NCBI RefSeq assembly: GCF_001466725.1 | Contig: NZ_CP013650.1 | Location: forward strand, 3,224,001-3,288,000 | Length of the DNA: 64,000 nt | Direction of reading: 5' to 3' | Source of the DNA: Lacimicrobium alkaliphilum | Lineage (GTDB): Bacteria > Pseudomonadota > Gammaproteobacteria > Enterobacterales > Alteromonadaceae | In this document: positions 1-8,253 of the stretch, in pieces | How the letters are laid out: every line of letters begins with the position of its first letter | Position numbering within the stretch: the stretch's first letter is position 1 | Position numbers and translations under genes: made by a program | The notes under the pieces: model-generated | The model's database searches: none | What the model saw: the letters and a program-made list of their open reading frames with translations, nothing else | What the model was told of the DNA's origin: nothing

Positions 1-597
1 GATCTGCGCACGGGCAGTGGAGGAATCATCCACAATCAGTACTTTATGCCCTTTAAGCTGCTCGGTAACCTCATCTTCAAGCAGCTCCTCAGAAATCTGC
101 ACATCATAGAAAATAATCTCTGCCAGTACCTTTTCTACATCCACAATTTCAACGATCTCGCGTACACCCTCTTCCTCATTGTGAGTAATGGCGGTCAGGT
201 AATTGTTCCGTCCCGCGCTGCTTGGCGGCGGCAAAATATCCCCCCAGGAGGTGTTAACAATGTTCATCACCTCACCGATTAAAAAGCCCTGCACCGAGCG
301 GTTATATTCGGTAATAATCACATTTAAATCCGACTTATCCGGCTGTCTTTTACGAATACCAATTGCCTGAGCCAGGTCGATAATAGGTACGGACTTGCCC
401 CGATAGTTGGTCACACCGCGCAGATTATGATGACTGCCGGGCATCTTATTCATGGCCGGTACCGGGATCACTTCCTTAACCTTAAACACATTGATCGCGA
501 AAATCTGTCTGGAGCCGAGCCGGAACATTAAAAGTTCAAGACGGTTCTCCCCCACCAGCTTGGTACGTTGATCGACAGACGCGAGTATTTTTGACAT
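1..597 (-). CDS. cheV: Chemotaxis coupling protein CheV (3' part beyond window)
   Basis: The reading frame is open from the ATG at 597 to the window edge (199 codons), so the C-terminus is missing. Residues about 10-165 form a CheW-like domain: it contains FAINVFKVKEV, then MPGSHHNLRGVTNYRG and VPIIDLAQAIG, which are the hallmarks of the CheW fold. After a short linker the frame enters a response-regulator receiver domain (GHKVLIVDDSSTAR, with the acidic pair near the start of the fold). CheW followed by a receiver domain is the CheV architecture. Known CheV proteins couple chemoreceptors to CheA and adapt by receiver phosphorylation. It stands alone here, facing the same way as aceA but separated from it by a strong terminator. 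The phosphoacceptor Asp lies outside the window. Confidence 0.93.
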   Translation of the reverse strand, partial: MSKILASVDQRTKLVGENRLELLMFRLGSRQIFAINVFKVKEVIPVPAMNKMPGSHHNLRGVTNYRGKSVPIIDLAQAIGIRKRQPDKSDLNVIITEYNRSVQGFLIGEVMNIVNTSWGDILPPPSSAGRNNYLTAITHNEEEGVREIVEIVDVEKVLAEIIFYDVQISEELLEDEVTEQLKGHKVLIVDDSSTARAQI

Positions 598-751
598 GAC
601 TTCGGTTCCTACTAAGGTGTAAAGCTAGCATAGCAAATCAGCACTGCTCTCACACCCGGATACTTTTTTATGGCCAGGCAAAAACCTCCGGAAGGATTTT
701 TACCAGCCTGGGTAGCTGTGAAGGGCGCAGAGCAGCCAGAAATACCGAAAT

Positions 752-786
752 AAAAAAGCCAGTCAGGTGCTCTGACTGGCTTTTTT
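752..786 (-). terminator. Rho-independent terminator downstream of aceA
   Basis: A perfect 15-bp inverted repeat (752-766 with 772-786) has a 5-nt loop. The GC-rich part is GCCAGTCAG/CTGACTGGC and each arm is flanked by six A or T residues, so it can terminate in either direction. It lies 23 nt past the aceA stop and upstream of cheV. Confidence 0.9.
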
Positions 787-808
787 CAATAACCCCTTTG
801 AGAGCTGT

Positions 809-2404
809 TTAGCCAAACTGATTCATGGTGTTATTGTCACCGGAGGCCTTCAGCGCCTGCTCACCGCTGAAATACTCCTTATGATCGTCACCAAGGTTAG
901 AGCCTGCCATATCCTGGTGTTTAACACAGGCCAGCCCCTCGCGGATTTCGCGACGCTGAACCCCTTCCACGTACGCCAGCATGCCCTGGTCACCGAAGTA
1001 TCCTTTAGCCAGATTATCCGTCGACAAGGCCGCAGTGTGATAAGTAGGCAGGGTAATCAGATGATGGAAGATACCCGCCTCTCTGGCCGCATCAGCCTGG
1101 AAGCTGCGAATCCTGGCATCGGCTTCCTGCGCCAGCTCTGATAAGTCGTATTCAATGCTCATCAGATTCTCTCTGTTATAAGCGCTGACATCTTTACCCT
1201 GCTCGCTCCAGGCATCGAAGATCTGCTGGCGGAAGCTTAGGGTCCAGTTGAATGACGGCGAGTTGTTATACACCAGTTTGGCATTAGGTACTGCCTCGCG
1301 GATGCGGTTGACCATACCGGCAATCTGACCGATATGCGGCTTTTCGGTCTCAATCCACAACAGGTCGGCACCGTTTTGCAAACTGGTGATGCAATCCAGC
1401 ACCACGCGATCTTCACCACTGCCGGCTTTGAATTTATACAGGCCATTGGGCAGACGCACAGGCTTAACCAGCTTACCATCGATCTTCATGGCGGTGTCGC
1501 CCTCGGCCAGATCCTCGACGCCATTTACCGGCGTGGTTTCCAGAAAAGCGGTATATTGTGACGCCAGATCGCCCGGCTCTTTCGATACAGGTACCTTTTG
1601 CGTCAGACCGGCGCCCAGTGAGTCGGTACGGGCCACAATCACGCCCTCTTCCACTCCCAGTTCCAGAAAGGCATAACGCACGGCGTTTATCTTGGCCAGG
1701 AAATCTTCATGGGGCACCGTCACTTTACCGTCCTGGTGACCACACTGCTTGGCATCGGAAACCTGATTTTCTATCTGAATACAGCAGGCGCCGGCTTCGA
1801 TCATCTTCTTCGCCAGCAGATAGGTGGCTTCTTCATTACCAAAACCGGCGTCGATATCGGCAATAATGGGCACTACGTGGGTCTGATAGTTATCGATCTC
1901 ACGCTGAATTCCCTGGGCTTTAACCATATCACCTGCTGCATTGGCCTGATCCAGCGCCTGGAAAAGATGTCCCAGCTCGCGGGCATCGGCCTGGCGCAGG
2001 AAGGTATACAGTTCTTCGATCAATGCCGGTACCGAAGTTTTTTCGTGCATTGACTGATCAGGTAAAGGACCGAATTCACTGCGCAGAGCGGCGATCATCC
2101 AGCCGGAGAGATATAAATAGCGCTTATTCGTGTTGCCATGGTGTTTTTTAATCGACAGCATCTTCTGCTGGCCGATAAAGCCATGCCAGCACCCCAGGGA
2201 CTGTGTGTAACTGGCAGGATCGGCATCATATTCGTCCATATCGCGGCGCATAATACCGGCGGTGTAGCGGGCAATGTCCAGACCGCTCTGAAAACGGTTC
2301 TGGGCTTTCATACGTGCCGCATATTCAGGGTTAATGGCGTTCCAGGTCTGACGCTCTTTCAGCAATTGTCTGAACTGTTCGATATCCTGTTGATAGCTTG
2401 ACAT
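809..2404 (-). CDS. aceA: Isocitrate lyase (long form)
   Basis: This 531-residue protein is isocitrate lyase, which cleaves isocitrate to glyoxylate and succinate, the first step of the glyoxylate shunt. Visible motifs are the Mg-binding region DIDAGFGN (about 183-190), the catalytic-loop sequence KQCGH (219-223, catalytic Cys 221; the usual form is KKCGH), and WIETEKPHIGQI further on. The length matches the roughly 530-residue class of Pseudomonas and relatives rather than the 434-residue E. coli enzyme. Start ATG at 2404 is preceded by a purine-rich GGAGAAAC stretch. It is divergent from a LysR gene, and malate synthase G follows that regulator, so the shunt is split around a candidate regulator. 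No aceK is present. Confidence 0.96.
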   Translation of the reverse strand: MSSYQQDIEQFRQLLKERQTWNAINPEYAARMKAQNRFQSGLDIARYTAGIMRRDMDEYDADPASYTQSLGCWHGFIGQQKMLSIKKHHGNTNKRYLYLSGWMIAALRSEFGPLPDQSMHEKTSVPALIEELYTFLRQADARELGHLFQALDQANAAGDMVKAQGIQREIDNYQTHVVPIIADIDAGFGNEEATYLLAKKMIEAGACCIQIENQVSDAKQCGHQDGKVTVPHEDFLAKINAVRYAFLELGVEEGVIVARTDSLGAGLTQKVPVSKEPGDLASQYTAFLETTPVNGVEDLAEGDTAMKIDGKLVKPVRLPNGLYKFKAGSGEDRVVLDCITSLQNGADLLWIETEKPHIGQIAGMVNRIREAVPNAKLVYNNSPSFNWTLSFRQQIFDAWSEQGKDVSAYNRENLMSIEYDLSELAQEADARIRSFQADAAREAGIFHHLITLPTYHTAALSTDNLAKGYFGDQGMLAYVEGVQRREIREGLACVKHQDMAGSNLGDDHKEYFSGEQALKASGDNNTMNQFG

Positions 2405-2506
2405 AGGGTTTCTCCGGTATTTAACGCCGCTGGCGTAATGCTTTCAAACTTGTTGTGAATCAGATTTATTTTCCTGCCGAGGGCAAACCTCCCGGCGAAT
2501 CTGTTG

Positions 2507-2535
2507 CTGACAAGCATAGCCAGACACCCTATAAT
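2507..2535 (+). promoter_or_regulatory. Sigma-70 type promoter for the LysR gene
   Basis: CTGACA (2507-2512) and TATAAT (2530-2535) are separated by 17 bp, a near-consensus -35/-10 pair 38 nt upstream of the LysR start. It lies in the divergent aceA/LysR spacer, so a regulator bound here could affect both genes. Confidence 0.6.
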
Positions 2536-2573
2536 TCAACCAATTTATAAAATTCATATTCGGTATTTTATTT

Positions 2574-3512
2574 ATGAATATATCCAAAATGGACCTGAAC
2601 TTACTGGTGTATTTCGATGTGCTGATGCGCGAGCGCAGCGTCACCCGTGCTGCCAATCAGCTCAGTATCACCCAGCCGGCCATGAGTAATGGCCTGAAGC
2701 GCCTGCGTGATCTGCTGGCTGATCCCATTCTGGTACGCACCAGCGAGGGCATGACCCCAACCCAGCGGGCCTTGCAGTTACAACCTGTGGTCAGAGACGC
2801 GCTATCCAAGCTGGAATCAGCGATCCAGCCGCAAACAGAGTTTGATCCTAAAACCTCAGAGCGCACCTTTCGCATTATGGCCAGTGACTATGCCGAGTCC
2901 ACCCTGCTGTTAGAGGTGGTACGCCAGCTCAACCAGCAGGCACCGGGTATTACCCTGGATGTGATCACTCCCAGCGATGTGACCTTCCATGATGTGGAGC
3001 ATGGCAAAGTGGATATGGCCATCAACCGCTTTGAAGAATTGCCACTGTCTTTTCATCAGAAGGTATTGTGGTACGACACCTTTTCCTGTGTGGTCAACAA
3101 ACTCAACCCGGTGGTGAAAGACTTTACCCTGGATAAGTATTTAAGTGCCCAGCATATCTGGGTCAGTAAAACCGGCTTTGGTGTGGGTGTGGGGATTGAT
3201 CCCAATGAAGTGCAGAAACTCGGCTGGGTGGATCTGGAGCTGTCCAAACTGGGTAAAAAGCGCCGTATCCGCGTGTTTACCCGCCATTATCATGTAGCCT
3301 TGCAGCTGGCGCGGGAGCAGAATCTGGTGGCCACCCTGCCAACCCGCGCCGCCAGTATTCATAAAGACGATCCCAATATGGTGATCCTGGAACCGCCTTT
3401 TGATATTCCGCCTATTGCCCTGAAAATGGCCTGGAGCGCCCTGCTACAGCACGATGCCGGACATATCTGGCTGCGCAGATTGATTATTGAGATAGCGAAG
3501 GAGTTGGGGTGA
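2574..3512 (+). CDS. LysR-type transcriptional regulator next to the glyoxylate shunt genes
   Basis: The protein has 312 residues. The N-terminal winged helix-turn-helix (about 7-66) shows the LysR pattern MDLNLLVYFDVLMRERSVTR, then AANQLSITQPAMSNGLKRLR. An effector-binding domain of the periplasmic-binding fold fills about 95-300. The start ATG at 2574 fits the family; MDLNLL begins five codons later and is a possible alternative. Lying between divergent aceA and co-directional glcB, it is a plausible regulator of the shunt. That role is inferred: the better-known aceBAK regulator IclR belongs to another family. Which ligand it senses cannot be read from the sequence. Confidence 0.9.
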   Translation: MNISKMDLNLLVYFDVLMRERSVTRAANQLSITQPAMSNGLKRLRDLLADPILVRTSEGMTPTQRALQLQPVVRDALSKLESAIQPQTEFDPKTSERTFRIMASDYAESTLLLEVVRQLNQQAPGITLDVITPSDVTFHDVEHGKVDMAINRFEELPLSFHQKVLWYDTFSCVVNKLNPVVKDFTLDKYLSAQHIWVSKTGFGVGVGIDPNEVQKLGWVDLELSKLGKKRRIRVFTRHYHVALQLAREQNLVATLPTRAASIHKDDPNMVILEPPFDIPPIALKMAWSALLQHDAGHIWLRRLIIEIAKELG

Positions 3513-3515
3513 GCG

Positions 3516-3584
3516 GTAGGTCGGGCTTCAGCCCGACAAATAAATGCCATCGCAGCGCCGTTGTCAGGATAAATCCCGACCTAC
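3516..3584. repeat. REP-like palindromic element (GTAGGTCGGG family)
   Basis: An inner hairpin GTCGGGC-TTCA-GCCCGAC (3520-3537) is nested in an outer perfect inverted repeat, GTAGGTCGGG at 3516-3525 with CCCGACCTAC at 3575-3584. A related hairpin occurs at 27494-27515. The position just after a stop codon, and the repetition, suggest a REP/REPIN-type dispersed element. Confidence 0.7.
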
Positions 3585-3736
3585 ATTACCACACTTCACC
3601 GATCATCACCTCCATGAATAGTGAAGATAGACTTCATAAACTCAACAAAAGGCGGTGGGGTGGCTAGACTGGCAGGACCAGTTTCTAAAAGGTGAGCATA
3701 CTTATGTCACCGCCCATGCAACAAGAGGACTTCCCC

Positions 3737-5908
3737 ATGCCAGATCGAATCGAGCAAGGCCAGTTAAATATCGATGCCGGATTGTTTGAATTTATTAATC
3801 AACAGGCTCTGCCCGGCACCCATGTGGACAAAGAAGTCTTTTGGCAGGGATTTGAGCAGATCTGTGCCGACCTGATACCGCAAAACAAAGCACTGCTGGC
3901 AAAACGTAAGCAACTGCAACAACAGATTGATGACTATCATCGCCAGCATCAACAATTAGATGCGGCGCACTATAAATCCTTCCTGCAGGACACTGGCTAT
4001 CTGCAACCCCAGCCTGATGACAGCCAGATCAGCACCGCTGATGTGGATGCGGAAATCGCCATCATGGCCGGGCCGCAACTGGTGGTACCGATCAATAATG
4101 CCCGTTACGCACTTAACGCTGCTAATGCGCGCTGGGGCAGCCTGTATGATGCCGCTTATGGCACCGATGTGATCCCCGAAACTGACGGTGCCGAGAAAGG
4201 CGGTGCCTATAATCCGGTGCGCGGGCAAAAAGTGGTGGCCTGGGCCAGAGCCTGGCTGGATACCATTGCACCACTGGCTGCGGGCTCACACCAACAGGCT
4301 GTGGCCTATGACATCCGCAGTGGCCAACTGGTGGTCACGCTCAGCGATGGCAACACCAGTAACTTAAAAGACCCTTCAGGCTATACCGGCTATCGTGGTC
4401 ATATCAGCCAGCCCTGTGCGATTTTGCTGAAACACAACCAGTTACATGCCGAGATCCAGTTCGACAAAGATCATCCCATCGGCAAGACCGATCCTGCTGG
4501 TGTCAAAGACATTCTGCTGGAATCGGCCCTGACCACCATTATGGACTGCGAAGATTCCGTGGCGGCGGTGGATGGCGAAGACAAAACCCTGGTGTATAAA
4601 AACTGGCTGGGGCTGATGCGCGGTGATCTCAGCACCGAAATCAGTAAAGGCGGTGAGACCCGCATTCGCGGCATGCACCCCGATCGCGAGTATATCCGCC
4701 CCACCGGTGAGCGTATCAGTCTGCCCGGACGCAGCCTGATGCTGGTGCGCAATGTCGGCCATCTGATGACCAACAGCGCAATTCTGTACAAGGGTGAAGA
4801 AATCCCCGAAGGCATCATGGATGGCGTGATCACCAGTCTGATTGCCAAACATGATTTGCTCAGTCTGGGCCGCTATAAAAACAGTCTGACTGGCAGTGTC
4901 TATATCGTTAAACCCAAGATGCACGGGCCGGAAGAGGTGGCCTTTACCAGCACCCTGTTTGCACGGATTGAATCTTTGTTAGGCCTTAAAAGCAATACCC
5001 TGAAAATGGGGATTATGGATGAAGAGCGTCGCACCAGCGTTAACCTTAAAGCTTGTATCGCTTCCGCTCGCGAGCGGGTGATCTTTATCAATACCGGCTT
5101 TTTAGACAGAACCGGTGATGAAATTCATACCAGCATGCTGGCTGGCGCCTTCGCCCCCAAAGCAGAACTGAAAACCATGGCCTGGATCCAGGCCTATGAG
5201 AAAGCCAATGTGGCTGCCGGGCTTGAGTCAGGACTATCCGGCAAGGCGCAGATAGGTAAAGGCATGTGGCCGATTCCGGATCATATGGCGGATATGATGA
5301 AAGCCAAAATCGGCCACCCCGAAGCGGGCGCCAATACCGCCTGGGTGCCCTCACCCACTGCTGCAACACTGCATGTACTGCATTATCACCAGTGCGATGT
5401 GTTTGCCCGTCAACAACAACTGGCAGCAGAAAAGTTTGATGGTCTGGACGAGATCTTACAGATTCCCCTGCTAAGCACCGACACAACGCTCAGCGCCGGG
5501 CAAATCCAGCAGGAGCTGGATAATAATGTGCAGGGCATTCTTGGCTATGTGGTGCGCTGGGTCCATCAGGGCATAGGTTGCTCCAAAGTGCCGGATATCA
5601 ACAACGTTGGGCTGATGGAAGACAGAGCCACCTTGCGTATCTCCAGCCAGCATATCGCCAACTGGTTACACCATGGCATCCTCAGCCGCGAGCAGGTGCA
5701 GGCATCGCTGGAAAAAATGGCCAGACTGGTAGATAAACAGAATGAAGGCGACCCCGAGTATATTCCGATGACGCCGGATACTGCCAATGCCATCGCCTTT
5801 CAGGCGGCGGCTGAGCTGATTTTCGAAGGCTGTAATCAGCCCAGCGGCTATACCGAGCCAGTGCTGCATAAAAAACGCCTGGAAATGAAACAGCGCCTGG
5901 CTGATTAA
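3737..5908 (+). CDS. glcB: Malate synthase G
   Basis: From the ATG at 3737 the product has 723 residues, the same length as E. coli GlcB, and it starts like that family ([16 protein letters not shown]). An AGAGGA ribosome site lies 7 nt upstream. Longer readings from GTG 3692 or ATG 3704 lack family similarity. Malate synthase condenses glyoxylate with acetyl-CoA to malate. Visible family blocks include [28 protein letters not shown], the [16 protein letters not shown] region and [15 protein letters not shown] [11 protein letters not shown]. Together with aceA it completes the glyoxylate bypass. It lies 152 nt after the REP-like element and probably has its own promoter. Confidence 0.96.
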   Translation: MPDRIEQGQLNIDAGLFEFINQQALPGTHVDKEVFWQGFEQICADLIPQNKALLAKRKQLQQQIDDYHRQHQQLDAAHYKSFLQDTGYLQPQPDDSQISTADVDAEIAIMAGPQLVVPINNARYALNAANARWGSLYDAAYGTDVIPETDGAEKGGAYNPVRGQKVVAWARAWLDTIAPLAAGSHQQAVAYDIRSGQLVVTLSDGNTSNLKDPSGYTGYRGHISQPCAILLKHNQLHAEIQFDKDHPIGKTDPAGVKDILLESALTTIMDCEDSVAAVDGEDKTLVYKNWLGLMRGDLSTEISKGGETRIRGMHPDREYIRPTGERISLPGRSLMLVRNVGHLMTNSAILYKGEEIPEGIMDGVITSLIAKHDLLSLGRYKNSLTGSVYIVKPKMHGPEEVAFTSTLFARIESLLGLKSNTLKMGIMDEERRTSVNLKACIASARERVIFINTGFLDRTGDEIHTSMLAGAFAPKAELKTMAWIQAYEKANVAAGLESGLSGKAQIGKGMWPIPDHMADMMKAKIGHPEAGANTAWVPSPTAATLHVLHYHQCDVFARQQQLAAEKFDGLDEILQIPLLSTDTTLSAGQIQQELDNNVQGILGYVVRWVHQGIGCSKVPDINNVGLMEDRATLRISSQHIANWLHHGILSREQVQASLEKMARLVDKQNEGDPEYIPMTPDTANAIAFQAAAELIFEGCNQPSGYTEPVLHKKRLEMKQRLAD

Positions 5909-5960
5909 TCACTCCCCCGGGATTGGCCGGATACTATGATTTTGTCAGTCAGCAGAACTA

Positions 5961-6021
5961 TCTCGCAGAGGTTTGTATAGATTACTATTAATATTCTCTG
6001 CGTCTTGGCGCCTCAGCGGGA
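5961..6021. repeat. Intergenic CGCAGAG palindromic repeat, copy A
   Basis: TCTCGCAGAG near 5961 is mirrored by CTCTGCGTC and GCGCCTCAGCG near 5996-6018. It is one of six loci in the window with this core. It lies between the convergent ends of glcB and an AraC gene. Confidence 0.6.
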
Positions 6022-7038
6022 TCATGGCAATCCCGGTGACAGGGCTCTCAGTTCACTGGGTGTCAGGCCGGTCCAGCGCTTGCAGGCGCGACGGAAGTTG
6101 GGTACATCGTTAAAGGCCAGTTTTTCTGCCACTGCTTCGTTGTTCAGGCCCTGTACCGTCAGCAGATACAGCGCCTGCTGCATATTGACCCTGTCCTGCA
6201 ACTGGGAAAAGCGCAAATTATGTTCTTTCAGCCGTCGCTTCAGCGTAGCCGGGCTTATGGCCAGATATTCTGCCACCTGCAACAGATTGGCCTGCCGGTA
6301 TCGCTGTAAATACCCTGAAACCACTTCAATCAGGGTCTGTCGGACGGGGCCTTTGTCTGCAACCTGTTGCAACGCCAGCTGCCGGCGAAGTGTACTTGCC
6401 TGTGGCAGCGGCTGGTGCAGCCATTTCTCCTCGAATCTGATACACAGGGTAGGTCTGTCAAAGGCCAGCCTTAACCCCAGATGTTCCTCATATTCCTGAA
6501 TATGCCTGGGCCTTGAAAAGGGAAACTCAAACCAGCATGGCAGTCGCTGCCCCAGTAAATGACGGCTGGCCGATACCAGCAGACAACAATACAACTCCAC
6601 CACAAACTGATATTGCTGCTCATCCATTCCCGCTGCATCACTGAGCAGCAAATAGCTAAAGCCCTGATGGCGATAACGATAGCCAAACAACAAGGGCGCC
6701 AGTTGCAGACGAAATCGGCTTAGCAGGCGCATCGCCTGCGAAAGGTTGCGACTATAGCGAATAGCGCTGGCCTCAGCGCTGGGGTCAGGAAACAACCGGT
6801 GGCCAAGCTGAAACGCTGCATCATACCCTGGCATCAGCCGCTGAAACTGTGCCATCAACCGCATTAACTGGGACAGATTCAGATAGCAATCGGGGCGTAG
6901 CAAATCCTCACGGAAAACACCGGTGCCGCGGAACAGCTTATGCTCATTGACCTGGCGCTGAGCGGCCAGATCCACCATACAGGCAGCCAGGCCCTGCGCC
7001 GGTAGAAACTTATCTTGGCGCGTAACATAGGGGCGCAC
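6022..7038 (-). CDS. AraC-family regulator with arabinose-binding-like N-terminal domain
   Basis: This 338-residue protein resembles the OruR/ArgR-like subgroup: an N-terminal sensor domain (about 20-215) of the AraC_arabinose_bd kind, then a C-terminal double helix-turn-helix (about 230-335). The latter holds QVAEYLAISPATLKRRLKEH and VAEKLAFNDVPNFRRACKRW followed by TGLTPSELR. The start is GTG at 7038, supported by GGGAG 7 nt upstream. The first 29 nt overlap the 3' end of the GGDEF gene, which is transcribed first, so the two are probably translationally coupled. The effector is unknown. Confidence 0.88.
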   Translation of the reverse strand: MRPYVTRQDKFLPAQGLAACMVDLAAQRQVNEHKLFRGTGVFREDLLRPDCYLNLSQLMRLMAQFQRLMPGYDAAFQLGHRLFPDPSAEASAIRYSRNLSQAMRLLSRFRLQLAPLLFGYRYRHQGFSYLLLSDAAGMDEQQYQFVVELYCCLLVSASRHLLGQRLPCWFEFPFSRPRHIQEYEEHLGLRLAFDRPTLCIRFEEKWLHQPLPQASTLRRQLALQQVADKGPVRQTLIEVVSGYLQRYRQANLLQVAEYLAISPATLKRRLKEHNLRFSQLQDRVNMQQALYLLTVQGLNNEAVAEKLAFNDVPNFRRACKRWTGLTPSELRALSPGLP

Positions 7039-7939
7039 GTTCTGACTCCCGGATGCTGGCTTTTTGTTTTTCCAACTGCTGGTTCAGGCGCATTAACAGG
7101 GCATCACAAGGCTCGTTTTTTGCTGCCTCAACCACAGCCGTGCTCAGTGTATGGAAGACCGCATGGTTGCCGGTTTTAAAGGCCAGATGTTTTACCGCAT
7201 TGGCAATCTGATGTACTTGTTGACTGGCACGTTTCAGAGGCAACTGAGGCATCAGCAGAATAAAACGATCACCTGCATAGCGACAGACCAGATCCGTCTG
7301 CCGCACATTCATCAGTATCAGTTCCGCTACTTCCCGCAACAGCCTGTCACCTTCGCCATGACCAAAGCGGCGGTTAAATGCATCGAACTGATCGATATCT
7401 ACCACCGCCACACAAAAACCGGCCTGATGCCGAATAAGGGACTGGCTTATCTGCTCACGCATATAATCAGCGCGGTACAAACGGGTGACCAGATCCACCT
7501 CATCATGTTCGCGTACACCCGCTTCGCGACGACGTAACTGGGCATTCAGAGTGAGCATTTCCTGGTGCCACTGATACAACCCCCAGGTCATCAGGATCAT
7601 GCCAAAAGGTGCAGGCACCGACTCAAACAAAGGTAATAAGGCATGTTCCGGATAATGAATAAATTCGTCCAGGGCATCCAGCAGACTCGAGAACATAAAG
7701 CAGCACAGGCCGATAGTCAGCAAAGTGGTTACGCGCCCCGATGGCCGGCTGATCAATAAAAACAATTGCCAGACGATGGTCAGCAGCACAATACCGCCCT
7801 CGCCGACTACATCCAGCCAGTCAATCTGCTGCCAGCTTTTCAGCTCGCCGAGGCTAAAGCTGAGAATAACGGCCAGTGAGATAGCACTGAAGCTCACCAG
7901 CAACATACGAGGGTGCAGTTTTAGTAGTGAAAAGTTCAT
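7010..7939 (-). CDS. Membrane GGDEF-domain protein with degenerate signature
   Basis: From ATG 7939 the product has 309 residues (a TTG at 7951 is an in-frame alternative; neither start has a strong ribosome site). About four hydrophobic segments span residues 10-125, then a GGDEF domain covers about 145-300. The domain keeps VAVVDIDQFDAFNRRFGHGE, including the aspartate and Asn used for metal and nucleotide binding. The signature loop is AGDRF (about 222-226) instead of GG(D/E)EF: the first Gly and the catalytic acidic residue are replaced. Known GGDEF enzymes make cyclic-di-GMP. With Arg at this position activity is unlikely, so it may act as a GTP or c-di-GMP sensor or a partner protein. 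The gene overlaps the AraC regulator by 29 nt. Confidence 0.85.
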   Translation of the reverse strand: MNFSLLKLHPRMLLVSFSAISLAVILSFSLGELKSWQQIDWLDVVGEGGIVLLTIVWQLFLLISRPSGRVTTLLTIGLCCFMFSSLLDALDEFIHYPEHALLPLFESVPAPFGMILMTWGLYQWHQEMLTLNAQLRRREAGVREHDEVDLVTRLYRADYMREQISQSLIRHQAGFCVAVVDIDQFDAFNRRFGHGEGDRLLREVAELILMNVRQTDLVCRYAGDRFILLMPQLPLKRASQQVHQIANAVKHLAFKTGNHAVFHTLSTAVVEAAKNEPCDALLMRLNQQLEKQKASIRESERAPLCYAPR

Positions 7940-8179
7940 AACAATGCCCAATAAGATGTCTGACTCCGCCAGAATACCTGCAGAGTCTTTTTGCTATCAG
8001 GGTCAGATTAGCTCAGCCAGATGACAGCTTAATGACGTTTGTGGACCTTTAAGCGCTCGTTCAAGATGTCCTGTTGCCGTTTTCAGGCTGATTTACGAGG
8101 GTCAAAAGGGCTCAGGCTGAGTGGCTTTGGCAGCAAAATCCTGTCTGTCAGTACCTTTTTTCTGGGCTGCGCCACAAAT

Positions 8180-8197
8180 CTTTCATAAAAACGTCAT
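8180..8197 (+). promoter_or_regulatory. PHO box upstream of the phytate operon
   Basis: CTTTCATAAAAACGTCAT matches 15 of 18 positions of the PhoB consensus CTGTCATAWAWCTGTCAY. It lies 57 nt upstream of the TonB receptor start in a 314-nt gene-free stretch (7940-8253) in which nothing else was identified. The match suggests induction by phosphate starvation; no binding data are implied. Confidence 0.68.
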
Positions 8198-8253
8198 CCC
8201 CGATCTTTAGCTTGCCTGCAGCAAGTTAAATCACAACAACGGGATACAACGCT

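Noticed and set aside
1709..2053. Long open frames on the plus strand inside aceA
   Set aside because: They mirror the codon bias of aceA; no signals support expression.
4442..4924. 160-residue open frame antisense to glcB
   Set aside because: It lies wholly within a strongly conserved gene, has no ribosome site and no recognisable protein features.
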